Assembly: GCF_003997495.1 (NCBI RefSeq)
Contig: NZ_RZRU01000030.1
Coordinates: 1 to 60,948, forward strand
Origin: Mesorhizobium sp. M7A.F.Ca.US.008.03.1.1
Lineage (GTDB): Bacteria; Pseudomonadota; Alphaproteobacteria; Rhizobiales; Rhizobiaceae
Reading direction: 5' to 3'
Length of the DNA stretch: 60,948 bases
Made by a program: the position numbers and the translations under genes. Position 1 is the first letter of the stretch, and each line of letters opens with the position of its first letter. Shown here piece by piece: positions 40,512 through 47,385 of the stretch. The notes under the pieces were generated by a model. That model made no database searches. It was not told where the DNA came from and saw only the letters and a list, made by a program, of their open reading frames with translations.

Positions 40512-42212
40512 TCAGGTTTCGCTTTTCAACTGCGCACGTGCGTCGCGGATCGAGGCGGCATAGGTCACCAGGGGACGCTTGACGCCGTGGTTGATCAGCA
40601 TGCGCCGGATCTGCGGCGCGGCACCTGATATGATGAAGCGGACGCCGGCGCGCTTCGCCTTGTGGGCGGCGCCCTCGATGACATTGGCCGCCGTCGAATC
40701 GAAGAAGGGTACGGCCGAACAGTCGAGGATGAAGTTCTTACGCTGGTCGGCGATGCGGTCGAGCACGGTGCCGACGGTCGACGCGGCGCCGAAGAAGAAG
40801 GCGCCCGAGATGCGGTAGACGACGGTGTCGGCGTCGGTCGCCTCGCTGGCATCGTAGGCGTTGCTGCTGTCGGCGACATCCTCCTGCACCAGCGGCTGAT
40901 CGACCTCGACCGCAATGCTCTTGGACATGCGGTCGATGAACAGGATCGACCCCAGCACGAAGCCGACGACGATCCCTTCGGTGAGGTCGCGGAAGACGAC
41001 GATCAGGAAGGTTGCCATCAGCACCAGCGCATCGCCGCGCGAAGCGCGCAACAGGGTGGCGAAGGCCTGTTTTTCAAACATGTTCCAGCAGACGACCGCC
41101 AGCACGCCGGCAAGGGCGGCGAGTGGGATGTAGCTGGCCAGCGGTGCCGCCACGAGCATGAAGACGAGCAGGAACAGCGAATGCAGCATGCCCGAGATCG
41201 GCCCATGTGCGCCGGCCCGCACATTGGTCGCCGTGCGGGCGATGGTGCCTGTGGCGCAGATGCCGCCGAACAGGGCGGACGCGATGTTGGCGAAGCCTTG
41301 CGCCACCAGTTCGCAGTTGGAACGATGCCGCCGGCCCGTCATGCCATCGGCGACAACCGCCGACAGCAGCGATTCGATCGCGCCGAGCAGCGCAAAGGCG
41401 ACGCCGTCAGGCAACACGGCGATCGCCTTGTCGAGGCTGAGCGCCGGCAGTGCCGGAAACGGCAGGCTGCGCGGAATGCCGCCGTAACGCGTGCCGATCG
41501 TTTCCGCCGGCAGCGCCAGCAGCGCCACCACCAGCGAGGCCAGGCCGACGGCGATCAGCATGCCCGGCCAGCCCGGCCGCCAGCGCTTCACCGTGACAAT
41601 GGTAACGATGGTCAGCACCGCCACCAGCGTCGCCGAGATGTTGAGCGTGCCGGCCGCCTCACCGACCGCGATCAACTTCGGCACCAGCGGTCCCGGCTCC
41701 TTGCCGGCAAGCTTCAGCCCGAACAGTTCGACGATCTGTCCCGAGAAGATGATGATCGAGATGCCGGCGGTGAAGCCGACCGTCACCGGATAGGGTATGA
41801 ATTTGATGTAGGTGCCGAGACGGAGGTAGCCGATGGCGAGCAGGAAGACCCCTGCCATCATCGTCGCCAGCAGCAGCCCGTCGACACCTTCGCGCTGAAC
41901 CGTTGCCGCCACCAGCACGATGAAGGCGCCGGCGGGTCCGCCGATCTGGAAACGGCTGCCGCCAAGCGCCGAGACGATGAAGCCGCCGACGATGGCGGTG
42001 AACAGGCCGCGCTCCGGCGTCACCCCCGACGCGATGGCGATCGCCATCGATAGCGGCAGTGCGACGATGGCGACGGTCAGGCCGGCCATGAAGTCGGCCT
42101 TGAACTGCGGCAGGCGGTAACCTTCGCGCCAGACCGTCACCAGTTTCGGCGTGAACAATTCGGAAAATGTCGGCCTTGCCGGATGATGGCTTGCCGGATG
42201 GCTCTGGTCCAT
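40512..42212 (-). CDS. SulP-family inorganic anion transporter with STAS domain
   Basis: The 566-residue protein has a SulP transmembrane domain (VALPLSMAIAIASGVTPERG; GAIESLLSAVVADGMTGRRH) of about 12-14 helices. A cytoplasmic STAS domain (from residue 440) has RKNFILDCSAVPFFDSTAA. Relatives move sulfate, bicarbonate or dicarboxylates; sequence alone does not choose. It is the downstream partner of a small XRE regulator on the same strand, which may control it. Confidence 0.94.
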   Translation of the reverse strand: MDQSHPASHHPARPTFSELFTPKLVTVWREGYRLPQFKADFMAGLTVAIVALPLSMAIAIASGVTPERGLFTAIVGGFIVSALGGSRFQIGGPAGAFIVLVAATVQREGVDGLLLATMMAGVFLLAIGYLRLGTYIKFIPYPVTVGFTAGISIIIFSGQIVELFGLKLAGKEPGPLVPKLIAVGEAAGTLNISATLVAVLTIVTIVTVKRWRPGWPGMLIAVGLASLVVALLALPAETIGTRYGGIPRSLPFPALPALSLDKAIAVLPDGVAFALLGAIESLLSAVVADGMTGRRHRSNCELVAQGFANIASALFGGICATGTIARTATNVRAGAHGPISGMLHSLFLLVFMLVAAPLASYIPLAALAGVLAVVCWNMFEKQAFATLLRASRGDALVLMATFLIVVFRDLTEGIVVGFVLGSILFIDRMSKSIAVEVDQPLVQEDVADSSNAYDASEATDADTVVYRISGAFFFGAASTVGTVLDRIADQRKNFILDCSAVPFFDSTAANVIEGAAHKAKRAGVRFIISGAAPQIRRMLINHGVKRPLVTYAASIRDARAQLKSET

Positions 42213-42311
42213 GAATGTGCCTTCCGCTCCGTGACGGCGGCGGGATCGTCGGCAGGATCGTCGGCGGTCGCGTCGCGACTTATGTGTGCCGACTCGGGTT
42301 GCGGGAGAGGC

Positions 42312-42569
42312 TTAGCGCGGCACGGTTTGCTTGAGGCGCACGCCCCTGCCACCGCGCTCGCTGGCCTGGTTCTCGCCGATCAATTCCACCCCGGCCTCGT
42401 CGAGTGCCTGGATGACCTTCATCAGCGTATCGACCACGCCCCTGACCACACCGTCGCTCGCTTCCATGCGTTGGATGGTCGGAAGCGAGACCCCGGCGCG
42501 CTCGGCGAGCGTCTTTTGATCGATGCCGGCCAGCGCCCTTGCGGCGCGCATCTGCGCGGCAGTGATCAT
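42312..42569 (-). CDS. Small XRE-family helix-turn-helix regulator
   Basis: The 85-residue protein is almost only a Cro/CI DNA-binding domain: QMRAARALAGIDQKTLAERA, GVSLPTIQRMEASDGVVRGV. The C-terminal part (KVIQALDEAGVELIGENQAS) is the tail seen in this transcriptional regulator group. It lies upstream of the SulP gene on the same strand, with 99 nt between. A dyad of ATGTTTCA and TGAAACAT lies 55-88 nt upstream of its start. Confidence 0.88.
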   Translation of the reverse strand: MITAAQMRAARALAGIDQKTLAERAGVSLPTIQRMEASDGVVRGVVDTLMKVIQALDEAGVELIGENQASERGGRGVRLKQTVPR

Positions 42570-42623
42570 CGGCCAAAACCCCCGTCTGAGTCTGCGGTAT
42601 CAACGTATAGTACAGTCATGGTG

Positions 42624-42657
42624 ATGTTTCAACCATCATAATGTATATATGAAACAT
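42624..42657. promoter_or_regulatory. Dyad upstream of the small XRE regulator
   Basis: ATGTTTCA (42624-42631) and TGAAACAT (42650-42657) are exact inverted copies 18 nt apart in an AT-rich region with TATATAT. This is a plausible operator/promoter of the XRE-SulP unit. Confidence 0.5.
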
Positions 42658-42768
42658 GTACCCTCTCGGGAAACCGGATGGCGGGGTCAAGACAGGCATG
42701 CTAGGCTGGTCATTGCCGGGAAGATATCGACGCAGCCTTCCCTTTTCAGCATCGATCGGGGTGAGCAG

Positions 42769-42867
42769 TTGAAGATTTCCAGGGCTTGGATGACATCGGC
42801 AGCCTTGCTGTCGGCGGTTTTGCTGTTGGCGGGTTGCGGGCACGGGTTGATCAACCGGCTGATCTAA
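42769..42867 (+). CDS. Very small lipoprotein, about 32 aa
   Basis: A lipobox-bearing signal (LLSAVLLLAGC) ends in GHGLINRLI and a stop, giving a mature lipopeptide of about 10 residues. A TTG at 42769 gives 32 residues; an ATG at 42790 gives 25. It is of entericidin-like size but without an obvious family match. Its stop codon overlaps that of the convergent PAP2 gene. Confidence 0.5.
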   Translation: MKISRAWMTSAALLSAVLLLAGCGHGLINRLI

Positions 42868-43583
42868 TCTTCAGTCTGGCTGTCGCCGTCCGGGCGCTGC
42901 CCGCGCCATCGCTGCCACACGCGGGCAGCGAGCCAGCAAAGCATCGCCCAGACAAAGCCGGCGCACCAGCCGGCCAGCACGTCCGACGGCCAGTGCACAC
43001 CGAGATAGATGCGGCTGATGCCAACCAGCAGCGTCGTCAGCACCGCCAGCGACAGCACATAGATCTTCGTCGTTCGACCGGGCAGGAAGCGTGCCGCCAG
43101 CGCGCCGAGCGTCAGATAGGTCACCGCCGACAGCATGGCGTGGCCGCTCGGAAAAGACAGCGTCGTTTCGTTGACGAGATGCGAGACGAGTTCGGGGCGC
43201 GGCCGGTCGATGCCGGCTTTCAGCAGGCTCGATAGCACCTGACCCCCGGCCACCGCCACGAAGATGAAAAGGGCGGTCGCCGGCCTGCGGATAAGCAGGA
43301 GATAGACGATTACCGCCGTCACGATCAGCACCAGCACGCTGCCGCTGCCAAGGCTTGTGATGTCGCGCATCGCCCCCTGCAGCCATAGCGGGCCGATTGG
43401 GCTGTCAGGGCGCCCCGCCTGGCGGAAGGCGAGCAGGATCTCGGTGTCGAAAGCGTGCGGCGTGGTGGCGCGCGCCATCTCCATCAGCTCCTCGAAGCCC
43501 CACAGGCCGGCGGCGATCGCCAGGCCGGCCAGCAGCACCGGGAATTCAACCCGGTTGAGCAAAGCGTTCGCGGCGTTCTTCAT
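42864..43583 (-). CDS. PAP2-family membrane phosphatase
   Basis: The 239-residue protein has about six helices and the PAP2 triad motifs: KAGIDRPRPE (KX6RP), LSFPSGHAMLSA (PSGH) and SRIYLGVHWPSDVLAGW (SRX5HX3D). It probably dephosphorylates a lipid phosphate such as undecaprenyl pyrophosphate or phosphatidate. A 4-TM DMT protein gene ends 14 nt upstream on the same strand, suggesting a two-gene operon. Confidence 0.93.
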   Translation of the reverse strand: MKNAANALLNRVEFPVLLAGLAIAAGLWGFEELMEMARATTPHAFDTEILLAFRQAGRPDSPIGPLWLQGAMRDITSLGSGSVLVLIVTAVIVYLLLIRRPATALFIFVAVAGGQVLSSLLKAGIDRPRPELVSHLVNETTLSFPSGHAMLSAVTYLTLGALAARFLPGRTTKIYVLSLAVLTTLLVGISRIYLGVHWPSDVLAGWCAGFVWAMLCWLAARVWQRWRGQRPDGDSQTED

Positions 43584-43597
43584 CGGCAATTTGCCCG

Positions 43598-43939
43598 TTA
43601 CAGCCTGCCTTGCAGATAGGGTCCGAGCGTGATCAGCGCCACTGCGGCGATCGCCAGCATGATGCCGGTCGCCTGCAGCGCGTTGACGCGCTCGCCGAAG
43701 AAGACCAGTGCCACGACGTTCACCGAGACCAGCTGGATGACGGCAGACAGGCTGAACGACACCGACATGCCGAATTCGCGGATCAGCCGCAGCATGATCA
43801 AATTGCCCAGCGAATAGAGCGCCAGCGTCAGCGCGATCTTGCCAAGGCTCGGCGCCAGGCCCCATTGCTTGGCGGCTGTCGCGGCCAGCAGGAAAATGAC
43901 CGTCGAAAAGCCGAGCTGCAGCAATCCTGAAAAACTCAA
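43598..43939 (-). CDS. Small 4-TM DMT-superfamily transporter (SMR/ArnE-like)
   Basis: The 113-residue protein has four hydrophobic helices and the DMT hallmark SVNVVALVFFGERVNALQAT, then GIMLAIAAVALITLGPYLQG. This is the size of SMR drug pumps and of ArnE/ArnF-type lipid-sugar flippase subunits. The start is uncertain: TTG at 43939 preceded by GAGGGGACGGAG is the best candidate. Operon linkage to a PAP2 phosphatase hints at a lipid-carrier function; this is inference. Confidence 0.72.
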   Translation of the reverse strand: MSFSGLLQLGFSTVIFLLAATAAKQWGLAPSLGKIALTLALYSLGNLIMLRLIREFGMSVSFSLSAVIQLVSVNVVALVFFGERVNALQATGIMLAIAAVALITLGPYLQGRL

Positions 43940-44107
43940 CGCTCCGTCCCCTCTCGAAGCGGCTCCAGCCGCGTGTGTCGCGGACGTTGTTTCCGAAGCG
44001 CGCCGGGACGTCAAGCGCTCTCCCAAACGAAGCTCTTGGCAATGGCATGACGGAGGCTCAATGTGTGTAATCGCCCAGCCTGTCGATTGAAGGGCGGTCA
44101 GGGGTTC

Positions 44108-45502
44108 ATGATTCGTATTCTTCAGAACTTGACGCGACGCTGGAGCGAGCTTTCCCTTGCCCTGCAGTTCGTCGTTGCCGGCGGCTTTGGCCTGCTGGCC
44201 GTCATGCTGGTGGTGGGCGCCTGGGTGACGGCGCAAATCAGGGACGGCGTCATCCGCAATTCGGCCGCCACGACGGCGCTCTATGTCGACAGCGTGATTG
44301 CGCCACTGCTTCCCGACTTGCGCAAGGAGCAGGAACTCAGCGAATCCGTCAAGCAGGCGCTGGACGAGACGCTGGGCCAGGGCGCGCTCGGCAAGCGCCT
44401 CGAATCGTTCGTGCTCTGGCGCCGCGACGGGACGGTTCTCTACGCGAAGGAGACGGCCCTGATTGGCCGCCGCTTCGCTCCGAGCGACAATCTGCGTTCC
44501 GCCTTCGAAGGTAATGTCGTCGCTGAATTCAATACATTCGATGATGATGAACGCGAGGAGAAGGCTACCGGCTTGCCATTGCTGGAGATCTACAATCCCG
44601 TGCGCGAGCCCTGGTCGGGCGAGGTGGTGGCGGTCACCGAGTTCTATGAGATCGCCGACGATTTCCAGGCTACCCTGGCGTCCGCTCTGTGGTCGAGCTG
44701 GCTGATCGTGGCCGGCGCGACCCTGGCGGCATTCCTGCTCCTGTCGGGCATCGTCCTGCGCGGCAGCCGCACCATCGACGACCAGCGTGGGGCGCTGCGC
44801 CGCCAGGTGTCGGAGCTGCAGGGTCTGGTGGCGCAAAACAGCGCCTTGCGACTGCGCGTGCAACGGGCCTCTCGCCGCGCCACCGCGCACAACGAAAGAT
44901 ATCTGCGCCGCATCGGCGCCGACCTCCATGACGGCCCGGCCCAACTCGTGGCCCTGGCGGCACTGCGCATGGATAGTCCGATATTTTCCAGCGACAGCCA
45001 TTCGGGCGAAAGCCGTTCGACCGAGGTCGCGATGATCCGCAAGACGCTGGAGGATGCGATGCGCGAAATACGCGGCATCTGCACCGGCCTTGTGCTGCCG
45101 CAGATCGAGACGGCTGCCGCAACCGACATTCTGCGGCTGGCCGTCAAGGAGCACGAGCAGAGGACGGGAACGTCGGTGACGCTGACGCTGGCCGGACAGT
45201 TGCCAGAACCGGGCGCTTCCGAGAAGATCAGCATCTATCGTTTCGTTCAGGAAGGGCTGAACAACGCTTATCGCCACGGGCTGGGCAAGGATCAGGCGGT
45301 GAGCGCCGGGATGAAAGGTGGCAGGCTTTTTGTCGAAGTGTCGGATGGTGGGCCGGGTTTCGATCCGGCGGCACGGGTCGAGGGCCTCGGGCTCGCCGGC
45401 CTCAGGGAGCGGGTTGAAAGCATTGGCGGACAGTTCGAAACCTTGACCGGGCCGCAAGGTACGCGTTTGGTGATCCGTCTGTCGGTCGAGGAGCAAGCAT
45501 GA
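44108..45502 (+). CDS. NarX/DesK-type sensor histidine kinase
   Basis: The 464-residue protein has two membrane helices (about residues 18-40 and 198-222) around a periplasmic sensor. It then has a HisKA_3 dimerisation domain with phosphoacceptor H274 in RRIGADLHDGPAQLVALAAL and an HATPase_c domain (FVQEGLNNAYRHG, VSDGGPGFDPA, GLGLAGLRERV). A GTG at 44063 would add 15 residues. Its stop overlaps the response regulator start by 4 nt. The signal is unknown. Confidence 0.93.
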   Translation: MIRILQNLTRRWSELSLALQFVVAGGFGLLAVMLVVGAWVTAQIRDGVIRNSAATTALYVDSVIAPLLPDLRKEQELSESVKQALDETLGQGALGKRLESFVLWRRDGTVLYAKETALIGRRFAPSDNLRSAFEGNVVAEFNTFDDDEREEKATGLPLLEIYNPVREPWSGEVVAVTEFYEIADDFQATLASALWSSWLIVAGATLAAFLLLSGIVLRGSRTIDDQRGALRRQVSELQGLVAQNSALRLRVQRASRRATAHNERYLRRIGADLHDGPAQLVALAALRMDSPIFSSDSHSGESRSTEVAMIRKTLEDAMREIRGICTGLVLPQIETAAATDILRLAVKEHEQRTGTSVTLTLAGQLPEPGASEKISIYRFVQEGLNNAYRHGLGKDQAVSAGMKGGRLFVEVSDGGPGFDPAARVEGLGLAGLRERVESIGGQFETLTGPQGTRLVIRLSVEEQA

Positions 45503-46158
45503 CTGGGACCATTCGCATCGCCATTGTCGACGATCATCCCCTCTTTCGCGAAGGTGTGACGCGCAGCCTGTCGGAGATCGGAGGCTTCGAGATCGTTGGC
45601 GAGGGCGCCACGGCGCAGGATGCCGAACGCCTCGCCGCGACGGTGCGGCCCGACATCTTGCTGCTCGATATCTCCATGCCGGGCGGCGGGCTGACCGCGG
45701 TCGCAAGCATCCTAGCCAGCCATCCCGCCCAGAAGATCGTCATGCTGACCGTTTCGGAGGCCAATGCCGATGTGACCAAGGCGCTGAACGCAGGGGTGAA
45801 TGGCTATGTCCTCAAAGGCGTCGGGTCACGCGGGCTCGCCGACATCCTGCGCAATGTCGCAGCCGGCGAAAGCTATCTCTCGCCGACACTGTCGGCCCGG
45901 CTGCTTTCGGATCTCCAGTCCCAGCAGCCGACCGACGGCATGGCGGAACGGCTGCGGCAGCTCACCGAGCGGCAGACGGAAATCCTGCGGCTGGTGGCGG
46001 AGGGGCTGAGCAACAAGGAAGTCGCCTTGCGGCTTGAGCTGCAGGAGAAGACCGTCAAGCATCACATGACAGGGGTGCTGTCGAAGCTCAATGTGCGAAA
46101 CCGCACCGAAGCGGCCTTGATGATGCGTGAGTGGCGCGACCGCGACAGACCTTCCTAG
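45499..46158 (+). CDS. NarL/FixJ-family response regulator
   Basis: The receiver domain has D11/D12 in IAIVDDHPLF and phosphoacceptor D57 in PDILLLDISMPGGG. The C-terminal LuxR-type helix-turn-helix is LTERQTEILRLVAEGLSNKE and RLELQEKTVKHHMTGVLSKL. The length, 219 residues, is standard. It is coupled to the upstream histidine kinase. The targets are unknown; the adjacent Gly/Asn/Ser-rich gene faces it across a hairpin repeat. Confidence 0.95.
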   Translation: MTGTIRIAIVDDHPLFREGVTRSLSEIGGFEIVGEGATAQDAERLAATVRPDILLLDISMPGGGLTAVASILASHPAQKIVMLTVSEANADVTKALNAGVNGYVLKGVGSRGLADILRNVAAGESYLSPTLSARLLSDLQSQQPTDGMAERLRQLTERQTEILRLVAEGLSNKEVALRLELQEKTVKHHMTGVLSKLNVRNRTEAALMMREWRDRDRPS

Positions 46159-46286
46159 TCTAGAATTGCTCCAGGCCAGGTCCGGGGAAAATGCGCAGCG
46201 GTTTCCCGTCCCGGATTGCGCAAAAGCGCGTCGCGCCTCGGGACTGCAGCCATTGCGCCGAAAACCGGAACGCCGCCGAAAACGAG

Positions 46287-46317
46287 GTCACCTCCGCCGG
46301 GGGGCGGCGGAGGTGAC
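46287..46317. repeat. SD/anti-SD hairpin repeat, copy 1
   Basis: Arms GTCACCTCCGCC and GGCGGAGGTGAC form a perfect 12-bp stem with a G-rich 7-nt loop. It lies 128 nt after the response regulator stop. The second copy is at 47084-47119, and the flanks also look related, so this is a duplicated element of about 60 bp. It may terminate one or both facing genes, although no T-tract follows. Confidence 0.8.
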
Positions 46318-46349
46318 GTGCAAAGCTGACCATTGCCTGTTGGCCAGCT

Positions 46350-46832
46350 TCACAAGGCCTTGAGACGATTGGCATCGGCCGGCGTGGCCTGACGGTCGAT
46401 GATCGTGCGACCGAGCGCGTCCTTCATGCTGAAACGACCGTTTTCGAGCTTTTCCGTTATGCCGTCGGGGTGCCGGACCGTGATCTTGTTGCCGGTCACG
46501 TCGACCTTGTCACCGGTCTTTGCATTGACATGGCTGCCGCTCTTACCCTGATTGGATCCTGATTTGCCGTTGTTGCCGTTATTGCCATTCCCATTTCCGT
46601 TGCCGCTATTGCCGCTGTTCCCGCTATTGCCTCCGCCGGAACTGCCGCCGTTACCGTTTCCACCGCCACTGTTGCCGCCGCCATTGCCACCCTTGCCGGC
46701 GTATGCGCTGGCGGTCTGAATGCCGGAAACGGAGCCGTCCAGGACAATTTGGTAGGGCGCGATCGTCAACGCCAGCGCCGCTGCCGATTTGAGCGCCAGC
46801 CGGCAACAACGGGTCGTGACCGATCTGTGCAT
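46350..46832 (-). CDS. Exported Gly/Asn/Ser-rich low-complexity protein
   Basis: The 160-residue product starts MHRSVTTRCCRLALKSAAAL and has a hydrophobic leader ending near IQTASAYA. About 60 residues of Gly, Asn and Ser then repeat (GNGGGNSGGGNGNGGSSGGG). A conserved-looking tail follows, with GDKVDVTGNKITVRHPDGIT and ENGRFSMKDALGRTIIDRQA. It looks like a secreted or surface protein with a flexible linker; function is unknown. Hairpin repeats lie beyond both its ends. Confidence 0.7.
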   Translation of the reverse strand: MHRSVTTRCCRLALKSAAALALTIAPYQIVLDGSVSGIQTASAYAGKGGNGGGNSGGGNGNGGSSGGGNSGNSGNSGNGNGNGNNGNNGKSGSNQGKSGSHVNAKTGDKVDVTGNKITVRHPDGITEKLENGRFSMKDALGRTIIDRQATPADANRLKAL

Positions 46833-47083
46833 TCTGATCTCCGACGACTGAGCCCGGCGCGCCCCACCCCAACGTTGCAGTGCAACCAACAATTGCCGAA
46901 AGACGCGGCGCCCGGAAGCGACCTCCGACCGTTGCGGTTGTCAACTAGGACCATTGCAAGCGCAAGGTTGGACTAAAGTCCCAAGCATATGCTACATTAG
47001 CTTCGCATGAACGGCGCCGCGACCGCCGTCGCTCAACGGGAGACTGGCTTTCCCGACGCCTGACGACGGCAGACGCCGAACAT

Positions 47084-47119
47084 CAAGTCACCTCCGCCGG
47101 GGGCGGCGGAGGTGACTTG
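47084..47119. repeat. SD/anti-SD hairpin repeat, copy 2
   Basis: Arms CAAGTCACCTCCGCC and GGCGGAGGTGACTTG form a perfect 15-bp stem with loop GGGGGC. It shares its 12-bp core with copy 1 at 46287-46317, and flanking bases also match (GCCGAA before; AGCTG and CGTT/TGTT after). There is no nearby gene end that would explain it as a simple terminator. Confidence 0.82.
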
Positions 47120-47298
47120 TCGAGCTGGCCCTTGATCCGTTGTTTGCAAACGACTGATGTCAGCGCGTTGCGGGATGCGCGGCGAAACATGCCGCCGAAG
47201 ATTTCCTTCATCGAAATTCTGGAGCAGTTCCACGGTCTCCGGGGAATGCTTAGCCAGGGCTGCGCGCAATGCCTGTCGTGTCTGAAAAGGTTTTCCCG

Positions 47299-47316
47299 AT
47301 GTCACGAAAATGTGAC
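47299..47316 (+). promoter_or_regulatory. Possible Pho box upstream of the PhoX-like gene
   Basis: ATGTCAC-GAAA-ATGTGAC has the 7-4-7 direct-repeat layout of PhoB sites; compared with CTGTCAT half-sites, five and four of seven bases match. It lies about 70 nt before the ATG of a predicted phosphatase. Confidence 0.35.
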
Positions 47317-47385
47317 CCGGCGATTATAAGGGGGTCAAACAGGTACCCACGCTCCAGCCAATCCAAAAGCCAGAGGCAAGCCACC

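Larger units (their letters stand above)
46833..47385. other. Long intergenic stretch between the low-complexity gene and phoX
   Basis: This 553-nt stretch holds the second hairpin repeat (47084-47119) and a Pho-box-like site (47299-47316). Small open frames on both strands lack good starts or recognisable products, so I call no gene here. Confidence 0.5.

Noticed and set aside
40662..42053. A 463-codon open frame antisense to the SulP gene
   Set aside because: Arg/Gln/Asp/His-rich low-complexity translation, no start signal, explained by GC-rich codon use.
47033..47305. 90-codon reverse frame in the gap before phoX
   Set aside because: It reads through the hairpin repeat, has no good start and no recognised features.
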